Below, piece by piece: positions 16,537-24,030 of a stretch of DNA of 64,000 nucleotides (the stretch's first letter is position 1; every line of letters begins with the position of its first letter). This stretch comes from CAZYSK01 sp964649415. GTDB lineage: Bacteria; Chloroflexota; Anaerolineae; B4-G1. The position numbers and the translations under genes were made by a program. Under the pieces are notes generated by a model. The model was given only the letters and a program-made list of their open reading frames with translations, ran no database searches and was not told where the DNA came from. The stretch spans positions 81,477 through 145,476 of the forward strand of contig CAZYSK010000005.1 in assembly GCA_964649415.1 (NCBI GenBank), in the 5' to 3' direction.

Positions 16537-17031
16537 ATGGTGCGCTTGCGACCGGAGAAGCTGCACACGGAGTTCATACAGGGCACCCATCCTGAGGTGT
16601 TCGTGATTCCACGTCGCTACACGCTGACGCACTCTAACGTCACCGGCGACCTGTTCCTGTCGGTCGGAGCGGAGTACAACCGCCAGCAACTCGCCGGCTG
16701 GCAGGCCCGCGTCATGCGCGACGAGGTACTGGGCGAGTGGCAGGAAGACACGGACGGCCTCGCGCTGCACGTCCACTGCCACGTGAGCGGCGGGCTGCTG
16801 GTGGGCACGCCGCGCATGCGGCTCGCCATCTTCCGGCGCGAGCTGCCGCTGGTGCTAGAGGCGCTGCGCTTCGGCGATCAGGCCCTGTACGACGCCCACC
16901 CGGAGCTGGACCATGCGCCCGTATGGGTGCACTTCCACGCCACCCAGCGGCGCTACGACAGAACGGAGGCGTGGGGAAGGCCCGCCGACTACCGGCTTGA
17001 GGCGCTGTCAGACGAAAAGAAAGAACCGTAG
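16537..17031 (+). CDS. Stay-green (SGR) family protein, Mg-dechelatase homolog
   Basis: A 164-residue homolog of plant STAY-GREEN, which removes Mg from chlorophyll a as the first step of chlorophyll breakdown. The match is clear along the length: LRPEKLHTEF, IPRRYTLTHSNVTGDLFLSVG, YNRQQL, VMRDEVLGEW and the highly conserved LHVHCHVSGG at 78-86. Bacterial SGR homologs are known from Anaerolineae and have Mg-dechelating activity. From memory, the residues held important there are His32, Asp34 and Asp62; His32 and Asp62 are kept here but position 34 is Asn. The ATG at 16537 has GGAG upstream. It lies 18 bp after the RudS-like gene and 36 bp before uvsE. Confidence 0.88.
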   Translation: MVRLRPEKLHTEFIQGTHPEVFVIPRRYTLTHSNVTGDLFLSVGAEYNRQQLAGWQARVMRDEVLGEWQEDTDGLALHVHCHVSGGLLVGTPRMRLAIFRRELPLVLEALRFGDQALYDAHPELDHAPVWVHFHATQRRYDRTEAWGRPADYRLEALSDEKKEP

Positions 17032-17067
17032 CACGTCCGAGCAGAGGGTACCGAACGGCATTCAGTT

Positions 17068-18039
17068 ATGCATCTGCATCCGAGTCGTCCGCCCCACATC
17101 GGGTTTCCGGTGCAAGTCCTGGGCCGCTCCGGCCTCAAGTCGCACGACACGCGCCGCTGGCAGAGCGATCCGCACCTGCGCGTGAGCCTGGGGTACCTGC
17201 GAGAGGTATTCGCCTATCTCGACGAGCAGGACATCCGCATGTACCGCATGGCCTCGGGCCTGGCGCCATACGCCACCCACCCCGATCTTCCCCAGTTCCA
17301 CCACCAGGTCGAAGAATGCGCGCAGGAACTGGCCGAACTGGGGCACGTCGCCCGCCAGCACGGTCTGCGCCTCTCTTTCCATCCCAGCCAGTACATCGTG
17401 CTCAACGCGCCCGACGAGGCGCGCGCGGCCCAATCCGCAGCCGACGTCGAGACCCAAGCCGCCATCCTGGCGCGATTGGGCCTGGGTGACGAGGCGGTGG
17501 TCGTGCTGCACGTGGGTGGCGTGTACGGCGACCGCGTCGCTGCCCGGGAGCGCTTCGCCCGCCGCTTCGAGTGGCTGTCGCCAGAAGCGCAGCGGCGGCT
17601 GGTGCTGGAGAACGACGACGGGCGCTTCGACGTGGCGGACGTCCTGTGGCTGCACGAGCGAATTGGCGTGCGCGCGGTGTTCGACGTGCATCACCTCCAT
17701 TGCTTCAACCCGAGTGCCATGGGGGTGTCCGAGGCCGCGCGCGCCTGCATGGACACCTGGCGCGGATGGGCCGCCCGCCCGAAGGTGCACTTCTCCTCGC
17801 CCCGCACCGACTGGGGCTTCCGCTACGGGAGCGAGGGGAAGGCCCGCGCCCCAAACTGGCGGTCACACGCGGAGTTCGTGGACCCGTTCGCCTTCATCGC
17901 CTTCTACCGCTCTCTGGACGACGCCGCCCCCGACGTGATGCTGGAGGCGAAGGCTAAGGACGTGGCCGTGATCCAGCTCCGGCGCGCCCTGAGGCGCTAC
18001 GCGCCGGACCTGGCCGGACGCTTCGAAGTGCCGGATTGA
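17068..18039 (+). CDS. uvsE: UV DNA damage endonuclease UvsE/UvdE
   Basis: A 323-residue TIM-barrel endonuclease that nicks DNA 5' to UV photoproducts and starts alternative excision repair. Signature stretches are present: HIGFPVQVLG, RMASGLAPYATHP, LSFHPSQYIVLN, VLHVGGVYGD, LENDDGRFDVAD, FDVHHLHCFN, KVHFSSPR and MLEAKAKD near the end. These supply the His, Asp and Glu ligands of the metal site. Length is normal for the family. It sits between the SGR homolog and the Rieske oxygenase, all on the plus strand with short gaps. Confidence 0.93.
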   Translation: MHLHPSRPPHIGFPVQVLGRSGLKSHDTRRWQSDPHLRVSLGYLREVFAYLDEQDIRMYRMASGLAPYATHPDLPQFHHQVEECAQELAELGHVARQHGLRLSFHPSQYIVLNAPDEARAAQSAADVETQAAILARLGLGDEAVVVLHVGGVYGDRVAARERFARRFEWLSPEAQRRLVLENDDGRFDVADVLWLHERIGVRAVFDVHHLHCFNPSAMGVSEAARACMDTWRGWAARPKVHFSSPRTDWGFRYGSEGKARAPNWRSHAEFVDPFAFIAFYRSLDDAAPDVMLEAKAKDVAVIQLRRALRRYAPDLAGRFEVPD

Positions 18040-18079
18040 ATAGGTCCAGGCCTGGCAGATAGTGACAAGGGAGGATACG

Positions 18080-19072
18080 ATGATCGCCAACCAATGGTAC
18101 GTGGTCATGGACTCCAGCCAAATCCGAGATCAGCCCGTGGGCGTCACGCGCATGGGCGAGAAGCTGGTCTTCTGGCGTGACGACGAAGGTCACGTAAGCT
18201 GCCTGCGCGACCGGTGCGTCCACCGCGGCGCTCAACTGAGCAAGGGGCAGCTCATCCACGGGCATCTGCAATGCCCCTTCCACGGCTTCGAGTACGACAC
18301 CTCGGGCCGCGTCACGGTGATCCCGGCCAACGGCAAGCGCACGCCCGTGCCGGAGCAGTTCCGGGTGCACAGCTATCCCACTCACGAGGCCCACGGTTTC
18401 ATCTGGATATGGTGGGGCGAGAAACCGCCTCAGGGCCTGCGGCCACCGGCCTTCTTCGACAACCTGGACGACAGCTTCTCCTACGGCCGGGTCTACGACC
18501 CGTGGGATGCCCACTACTCGCGCGTCATTGAGAACCAGCTCGACGTCGTGCACCTGCCCTTCGTTCACTACAACACGATCGGGCGCGGCAACCGCACGCT
18601 GGTCGACGGCCCGCTGGTGGAATGGGAAGGCAACGACAAGTTCTACGTCTACGTCTTTAACCGCGTGGACGACGGCAGCCCACCCGTCAAGCCCGAAGCA
18701 CTCACCAAGCCAGAGCGCGAGTTCCGCCTGGAGTTCATCTTCCCCAACCTGTGGCAGAACCACATCTCCAACAGCACACGCATCGTGGCTGCGTTCGTGC
18801 CGGTGGACGAGGCGCACACCCTGCTCTACCTGCGCTTCTATCAGAACACCCTGCGCGTGCCGCTGTTGCGGGACCTATTCAACGCGCTGGCGATGCCCTT
18901 CAACCGCATGATCGCCCACCAGGACCGCCGCGTGGTGGTGACCCAGGAGCCGAAACCATCGGGCCTCAGAATCGGCGAGAAGCTGATCCAGGGAGACCAT
19001 CCGATCGTGGCATATCGCAGACGGCGGCAGGCCCTGCTTGAGGAGGCCAATCGCCACACACCCATGGTGTAA
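18080..19072 (+). CDS. Rieske [2Fe-2S] non-heme iron oxygenase (PAO-like candidate)
   Basis: A 330-residue Rieske oxygenase alpha-subunit type protein. The Rieske cluster motif is CVHRG then CPFHGFEY (Cys46, His48, Cys65, His68). The mononuclear iron site is ENQLDVVHLPFVH (Asp155, His158, His163). It belongs to the broad family that includes ring-hydroxylating oxygenases and plant pheophorbide a oxygenase (PAO). No C-terminal membrane anchor typical of plant PAO is visible. Its place one gene away from an SGR homolog makes a chlorophyll-breakdown role attractive, but this is inference. The start at 18080 follows AAGGGAGGATACG. A separate reductase is not in the window. The MFS gene begins 5 bp downstream. 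Confidence 0.87.
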   Translation: MIANQWYVVMDSSQIRDQPVGVTRMGEKLVFWRDDEGHVSCLRDRCVHRGAQLSKGQLIHGHLQCPFHGFEYDTSGRVTVIPANGKRTPVPEQFRVHSYPTHEAHGFIWIWWGEKPPQGLRPPAFFDNLDDSFSYGRVYDPWDAHYSRVIENQLDVVHLPFVHYNTIGRGNRTLVDGPLVEWEGNDKFYVYVFNRVDDGSPPVKPEALTKPEREFRLEFIFPNLWQNHISNSTRIVAAFVPVDEAHTLLYLRFYQNTLRVPLLRDLFNALAMPFNRMIAHQDRRVVVTQEPKPSGLRIGEKLIQGDHPIVAYRRRRQALLEEANRHTPMV

Positions 19073-19077
19073 GCACT

Positions 19078-20292
19078 ATGAAGAAGCCACTCATCTTGAT
19101 ATTCGTCTTCGTCTTCATAGACGTGCTCGGCTTCAGCCTGATCCTGCCGCTGTTGCCGTACTACGCCGACACATTTGACGCGACGCCCACCATCGTGGGC
19201 TTGCTGCTGGGCGCGAACGCGCTGACGCAGTTTTTCGGCGCGCCGATCCTGGGGCGGCTCTCGGACCGCCATGGACGGCGGCCCCTGCTCATACTGAGCG
19301 TCGCCGGCACGGCGCTCAGCTTCCTCTTGCTAGGGTGGGCCAGGTCGCTGTGGATGCTTTTCGTCACCCGCATCCTGGACGGACTACTGGGGGGCGACAT
19401 CTCGCTGGCGCAGGCATATATCACCGACGTGACCGACGAGAAGAACCGGGCCAGAGGGCTGGGCATCATCGGGGCGTCGTTCGGGCTGGGCTTCATCTTC
19501 GGGCCGGCCATAGGAGGCACGCTCAGCGCGGGCGGCAACTACAGCCTGGCCGCGTTCGCGGCGGCGGGCCTCTCTGCGCTCAACCTGCTGGGGGTCCTGA
19601 TCTGGCTGCCGGAGTCGCTGCCGCAGGAGAAACGCGCCGTCGTGACCAGCAACCCGCGCACCTCGTTCACGGCCCGGGCGCTGTGGGACGCGCTGAAACG
19701 CCCGTGCGTGGGGCCACTCCTGTCGGTGCGCCTGATCTTCAGCCTGGCCTTCGTCACATTCCAGACGACGTTCGCGCTCTTCGCCAAACAGCGCCTGGCT
19801 CTGGACGTGCAGACGACCAGCTACGTGTTGACCTACGTGGGGATGCTCAGCGTCGCCGTTCAGGGAGGCGGCATGGGCCCGCTGACCAGGCGCTTCAACG
19901 AGAAGCAATTGATCTTCGGCGGGACCGCGTTGATGGCCGTCTCGCTGCTGGCGTGGGCATTCACGCCGGCGCTGTGGGTCCTGATCATCGTCCTGGCCCC
20001 CCTCGCGCTGGCTGGCGGCGTGCTGGGCGTGGCCCTGGACAGCGCGTTGACCAAGTCGGTCTATCCGGAGGAAGTGGGGGGCACACTGGGGCTCTCGGCC
20101 TCGCTCGGTGGGCTGACGCGCGTGGTAGCGCCTATCACGGGCGCGTTTCTGCTCGACAACGTCAGCCCGATGGCCCCCGGCATCCTGGGCGCTGTGCTCA
20201 TGGCCGGGCTGATCCCCTTCACCTGGCGGCGGGTGCTCTTCGTGCCCGACCTGTCGTGTCCGGAAGCTCCAGAGGGGGCACTGGGAAGTTAG
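19078..20292 (+). CDS. MFS transporter, TetA-like
   Basis: A 404-residue major-facilitator protein with about 12 hydrophobic segments. The N-terminal half resembles TetA-type drug/proton antiporters: FIDVLGFSLILPLLPYYA, then the motif A loop GRLSDRHGRRPLL. A second motif, LDGLLGGDISLAQAYITDVT, follows. It starts 5 bp after the Rieske oxygenase stop and probably shares its mRNA, so it might export a product of that pathway or a toxic compound. Substrate not identifiable. Confidence 0.85.
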   Translation: MKKPLILIFVFVFIDVLGFSLILPLLPYYADTFDATPTIVGLLLGANALTQFFGAPILGRLSDRHGRRPLLILSVAGTALSFLLLGWARSLWMLFVTRILDGLLGGDISLAQAYITDVTDEKNRARGLGIIGASFGLGFIFGPAIGGTLSAGGNYSLAAFAAAGLSALNLLGVLIWLPESLPQEKRAVVTSNPRTSFTARALWDALKRPCVGPLLSVRLIFSLAFVTFQTTFALFAKQRLALDVQTTSYVLTYVGMLSVAVQGGGMGPLTRRFNEKQLIFGGTALMAVSLLAWAFTPALWVLIIVLAPLALAGGVLGVALDSALTKSVYPEEVGGTLGLSASLGGLTRVVAPITGAFLLDNVSPMAPGILGAVLMAGLIPFTWRRVLFVPDLSCPEAPEGALGS

Positions 20293-20305
20293 CGGCTCGC
20301 GCCTA

Positions 20306-20334
20306 TTGACGAAGGGCCGTTTGCATGGTACAAT
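20306..20334 (+). promoter_or_regulatory. Sigma70-type promoter upstream of the DUF4397 gene
   Basis: TTGACG at 20306-20311 and TACAAT at 20329-20334 are separated by exactly 17 bp, the spacing of all the strong promoters in this window. It is followed by about 70 bases and a terminator-like hairpin (20398-20438), the same promoter-leader-terminator layout as the dispersed cassette but with a different leader sequence. Confidence 0.7.
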
Positions 20335-20397
20335 TGACGTTGCACTGACGAAGCAGTCACACTGCTCCGGCATATACAAGACAGCGGCAGCACCGTT

Positions 20398-20438
20398 GCC
20401 GGCTTTCCAGGCGTACTGGATAGGCCGGCCTTTTCTTT
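20398..20438 (+). terminator. Terminator/attenuator-like hairpin before the DUF4397 gene
   Basis: GCCGGC at 20398-20403 can pair with GCCGGC at 20424-20429, followed by CTTTTCTTTT. It lies between the promoter at 20306 and the ATG at 20535, so it could stop or attenuate transcription into that gene. Confidence 0.5.
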
Positions 20439-20534
20439 TGGCCTCGTGCAATCATCCAGTACATCAGGTAGGTGACGTTGGCAGCGCCTTCCGTATGAAG
20501 TCCGAATCACGAAACACAGAGAAAGGAGACAGAC

Positions 20535-21326
20535 ATGAAACGGTTGATTCTTCTGTTGATGGTTCTCGCTCTGACCATCGGGCTAGCCACCATAAGCCTG
20601 GCACAGGCACCTATGGCCCACGTGCGCGTCGTCCATGCCTCCCCAGATGCACCGGCGGTGGACATCCTGGTGAACGACGGCGTCGCCTTCAGCAACGTCG
20701 CGTTCAAGGAGGCCACCGCATACGCATCCGTGCCCGCCGCTACGTACAACGTCAAGGTCGTGCCTTCAGGGGCGACAACGCCCGTTGTCATTGAGGCGGA
20801 CCTGGTGCTCACGGCAGAGGCCGCGGGCTACACGGTCGTGGCCGTCGGCAAGCTGGCGGACATAGAGCCCGTGGTGCTGATGGATAGCCACACCGCACCC
20901 GCGGCTAGCTTCGCGCACCTGCGCTTCGTGCACGCATCGCCCGACGCTCCGGCGGTGGACATCGCTGTGAAGAACGGCCCGGTGCTCTTCAGTGACGTGA
21001 TGTTCAAGGAAGCCAGTGACTACATCTCGGTCGCTGCGACCACGTATGACCTGGAGGTGCGCCTGGCAGGCACGGGCGACGTGGTCCTTTCCGTGCCCGG
21101 CGTCGCGCTGGCAGGTGGCACGGTGTACACGGTGTTCGCGATGGGGTTGGCAGGCGGGACGCCGGCCCTCATGGCCGTGCCCATCGCGGATGCAGCGCCA
21201 GCCGCCACCCCTCTGCTCCCAGCGACCGGCGTGGAGGTGGCCGACATCACCGCGATCCTGATCGTGATCGCACTGGGGCTCGCGCTGGCCCTGGGCGGCC
21301 TGGTCCTGCGCCGCCGCCTGGCGTAG
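20535..21326 (+). CDS. DUF4397 protein with LPxTG-type cell-wall sorting signal
   Basis: A secreted protein of 263 residues. A signal peptide (LILLLMVLALTIGLATISLAQA) is followed by two DUF4397 repeats that begin AHVRVVHASPDAPAVDILVN and AHLRFVHASPDAPAVDIAVK. The C-terminus has LPATGVE, a hydrophobic helix and RRR, the classical sortase substrate layout. No sortase gene is in the window. The ATG is preceded by AAAGGAGA. The role of DUF4397 is not known; repeats of this kind are extracellular beta-sandwiches. Confidence 0.85.
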   Translation: MKRLILLLMVLALTIGLATISLAQAPMAHVRVVHASPDAPAVDILVNDGVAFSNVAFKEATAYASVPAATYNVKVVPSGATTPVVIEADLVLTAEAAGYTVVAVGKLADIEPVVLMDSHTAPAASFAHLRFVHASPDAPAVDIAVKNGPVLFSDVMFKEASDYISVAATTYDLEVRLAGTGDVVLSVPGVALAGGTVYTVFAMGLAGGTPALMAVPIADAAPAATPLLPATGVEVADITAILIVIALGLALALGGLVLRRRLA

Positions 21327-21367
21327 CGGGGCGAGGCGACATAGCCCACCCGCCTCGCGTTTCAGCC

Positions 21368-21401
21368 AGAAACCAGGTTTTCCGGAAAAAACCTGGTTTC
21401 T
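21368..21401. repeat. REP-like palindrome, copy 1
   Basis: AGAAACCAGGTTTT is followed after a few bases by AAAACCTGGTTTCT, a nearly perfect 34-base palindrome. Similar copies lie at 21716-21768 and, inside a gene, at 26977-27008. Confidence 0.8.
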
Positions 21402-21715
21402 AGACCCGCCCGCGTCGCGTTTCGACGCACAGATGAGTGAAGATACGTGGAAGGTCTCTGCCAACTGACCTAATGAGGCCAGCGACAGCCATAACGACCT
21501 CCACAATGCGCATCCCGGGCAGGCCGTGCTTTCAGCATCACGCCCGCTCTCCGATGCCAACGCCAGACCATGTATGAGGGCACAGGGCGACCTGAACACG
21601 GCCTGCCCACGGCCTCAAGCAAGCCCGCTGCAACTCCCACCGATCACGACTGTCCACACACGCGGCTGGTGCGTCTTCAGCCCATCTTGCCATCGGTGCC
21701 GCCCTCGCGTTTCAA

Positions 21716-21768
21716 CCAGAAACCAGGTTCTTGGCGATGTGCCATCGCATGAAAAACCTGGTTTCTGG
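21716..21768. repeat. REP-like palindrome, copy 2
   Basis: CCAGAAACCAGGTT and AACCTGGTTTCTGG flank a 25-base centre that itself contains GCGATG/CATCGC arms. The upstream flank CGCGTTTCAACC is shared with copy 1, so the repeat unit is longer than the palindrome. Confidence 0.8.
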
Positions 21769-21805
21769 ATCCGCCCGTGGCTCAGGCATGGCGTGTGCGG
21801 CGGCT

Positions 21806-21834
21806 TTGGTTTGTGCTCCAGTTTATGCTATAAT
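21806..21834 (+). promoter_or_regulatory. Predicted promoter of the ABC permease/ATPase operon
   Basis: A perfect TATAAT at 21829-21834 with a weak TTGGTT at 21806-21811, 17 bp apart. It lies 52 bases before the ATG of the permease. Confidence 0.5.
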
Positions 21835-21885
21835 GCCTCTGCGCTTGAATCGCTTCCAGAATGTCCGGAACAAGGAGTAGGCCAC

Positions 21886-23043
21886 ATGTCAACAGCCATC
21901 CACCTGGCACTCACGGAGATATGGCGTAACCGGGGACGATTTCTGCTGTTCAGCATGGTCGTCGCCCTGATTACCCTGCTCGTGCTGTTTATCGCAGCGC
22001 TGGGGGAGGGACTGGGGGCCGGGAACCGTGAGTATCTCGAGAAGCTGAACGCCGACTTGATCGCCTACCAGGACACGGCGCGGCTCTCCATCGCCAGCAG
22101 CCGCATCGGCTGCGAGAAACGCCGATCCATCCGCAGCCTCGAAGGCGTGCGCGACGCGGGCGCTGTCGGCTTTTCGAGCGCGTCCATCCTCCTGGCCGGC
22201 GAGCCGGAGACCCTGGACATCTCGCTCATCGGCGTCGAGCCGGGCAAGCCTGGGGAGCCGCCGGTGGTGAGGGGACGCGGCCTGCTGCGCAGCGGCGCCG
22301 ACGAGGCGATCCTGGACCGGACGGTGGCCGCCGTGACCAACCTGCGGGTGGGAGACCGGGTCACGCTGCGCACCACGCAGGGGAACGAGAACGAGTTCTA
22401 CACCCTGGAGGTGATCGGCATCAGCGACAGCCGCAAGTATTCGCTGCGGCCATCGGTTATCGTGCCCATCGTCACCTGGGACAAGGTCCGGCCCCAGGCG
22501 GGAAAGCCCACGGGAGAGGCCAACCCGGCGTGCAACGTCGTGGCCGTGCAACTGGAAGACCCGTCGGAAGTCGAATCTATGGGCCAATTCCTGGAGGCCC
22601 GGGTAGACCGCATCGAGGTGGTGGATCGCCAGACGGCGTACGAGAACACACCGGGCTACAGTGAGCAGCAGGCCACGCTGAACACGCAGAACGGCTTCGC
22701 CCTGCTGATCGGCGCGCTGGTGATCGGGGGGTTCTTCCAGATTCAGACGATGCAGAAGGTGCCCCAGATCGGGATGCTCAAGGCTATCGGCACGCCGAAC
22801 TCCATCGTCGCCACAGCCACGATCATCCAGATCATAGCGATCACCGTGCTGGGTGTCCTGGTCGGCAGCCTGGTGACGATGGGCGTGGCGCTGGTCTTTC
22901 CGGCCAACATCCCCATCGTGTTTGAGCTCCGTTCAGGCGCGATGGCGGTGGGCTCGATCCTGCTCATCGGCCCCATCGGCGGATTGGTGTCCATACGCTA
23001 CTCGCTGCGCGTGGAACCCCTGACCGCCCTGGGGCTGGATTAG
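21886..23043 (+). CDS. ABC transporter permease, FtsX/MacB type
   Basis: A 385-residue permease with an N-terminal helix (FLLFSMVVALITLLVLFIAAL), a large extracytoplasmic domain and three C-terminal helices, the FtsX/MacB-like arrangement. ABC systems of this type do mechanotransmission or extrude substrates rather than import them. The ATG at 21886 follows AAGGAGT, and longer in-frame extensions upstream have no support. The stop is 12 bp before the start of the ATPase gene, so the two form an operon. Confidence 0.87.
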   Translation: MSTAIHLALTEIWRNRGRFLLFSMVVALITLLVLFIAALGEGLGAGNREYLEKLNADLIAYQDTARLSIASSRIGCEKRRSIRSLEGVRDAGAVGFSSASILLAGEPETLDISLIGVEPGKPGEPPVVRGRGLLRSGADEAILDRTVAAVTNLRVGDRVTLRTTQGNENEFYTLEVIGISDSRKYSLRPSVIVPIVTWDKVRPQAGKPTGEANPACNVVAVQLEDPSEVESMGQFLEARVDRIEVVDRQTAYENTPGYSEQQATLNTQNGFALLIGALVIGGFFQIQTMQKVPQIGMLKAIGTPNSIVATATIIQIIAITVLGVLVGSLVTMGVALVFPANIPIVFELRSGAMAVGSILLIGPIGGLVSIRYSLRVEPLTALGLD

Positions 23044-23055
23044 CGAGGAGGTCCT

Positions 23056-23844
23056 ATGGCAGCAGCAGCTCTTGAAACGAAGTCAGTGACCAAGACGTAC
23101 TCGACCGGCGGCAGCACTGTGAAGGCCGTGGATGGTGTGTCCTTCAGCCTGCAGCGCGGTGAGTTCGTGGCCCTGGTAGGACCCAGCGGATCGGGCAAGA
23201 CCACGCTGCTGGCGATGTTGGCCGCCCTGTTGAACCCAACCTCGGGGGCCATCGCCATAGACGGCCAGGACCTGGGCACGATGAGCGAGAAGCAGAAGGC
23301 CCGGTTCCGGCGGCGGAGGATCGGATTCACTTTCCAGGCCAACAACCTGGTTTCCTATCTGACGGCACTGCAGAACGTGGAACTCCTGCTGCGCCTGAAC
23401 AACGAGCGCGACGCCGCCGGCAGAGAACGAGCGCGGGAACTGCTGGTGCTACTGGGCCTGGAAGAGCACCTGCACAAGCTGCCGAGACAGCTATCGGGTG
23501 GGCAACAGCAGCGGGTGGCCATCGCCCGCTCACTGATCAACCAGCCGACGCTGGTGCTGGCCGACGAGCCGACCGCCAGCCTCGACACGGAGCGGGCTTT
23601 CCAGGTCGTGGAGACGCTGGCCGCGCTGGTGCACGAGCAGAACCGGGCCGGGATCATGGTAACTCACGACCTACGCCTGGTGGACTACGCCGACCGGGTG
23701 ATCCACATGTTGGATGGGCACGTGGACCGGATCATCAGCCCCAAGGATGACCTGAGCTGCCTGGCCGATCCGGACACCTGCCGAATGGTGCCGATGGACG
23801 TGCTGGGGTTTGAGGAGGCCCAGACGGGAGAGAGCGTGAGTTAA
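23056..23844 (+). CDS. ABC transporter ATP-binding protein (LolD/MacB/DevA type)
   Basis: A 262-residue ATPase that powers the permease encoded just upstream. The Walker A motif is GPSGSGKTTLL, the Q-loop lies in FTFQANNLVSYLTALQNVELLL, the signature is LSGGQQQRVAIARSL, Walker B is LVLADEPTASLD, and the switch His is in VTHD. The start has GAGGAGGT upstream. The C-terminal 35 residues after RVIHMLDGHVDRI are an extension beyond the usual LolD length of about 230. Confidence 0.93.
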   Translation: MAAAALETKSVTKTYSTGGSTVKAVDGVSFSLQRGEFVALVGPSGSGKTTLLAMLAALLNPTSGAIAIDGQDLGTMSEKQKARFRRRRIGFTFQANNLVSYLTALQNVELLLRLNNERDAAGRERARELLVLLGLEEHLHKLPRQLSGGQQQRVAIARSLINQPTLVLADEPTASLDTERAFQVVETLAALVHEQNRAGIMVTHDLRLVDYADRVIHMLDGHVDRIISPKDDLSCLADPDTCRMVPMDVLGFEEAQTGESVS

Positions 23845-24030
23845 GGCGGCCACTGCACGCATCGTGCGATGGCCGAGCACCGCCTGCCCCGGCGCACCGC
23901 CTTGACATATACCGCGAAGCGGTAACCGGGCGACACCGGCATACGGAACCTGCCAAAACGACTGCTTCCCACGCAGTAGCTACACAGACGCACTCACCGC
24001 CCTCATATCGCAGCATCAGGGAGGTCAGCG

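Larger units (their letters stand above)
21327..21885. other. Intergenic region with palindromic repeats
   Basis: About 560 bases without a convincing gene. It contains two copies of the AGAAACCAGG palindrome (21368-21401 and 21716-21768), each preceded by the same CGCGTTTCARCC flank, and the promoter of the ABC permease near its 3' end. An open frame through here is an in-frame extension of the ABC permease and has no initiation signal. Confidence 0.55.
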
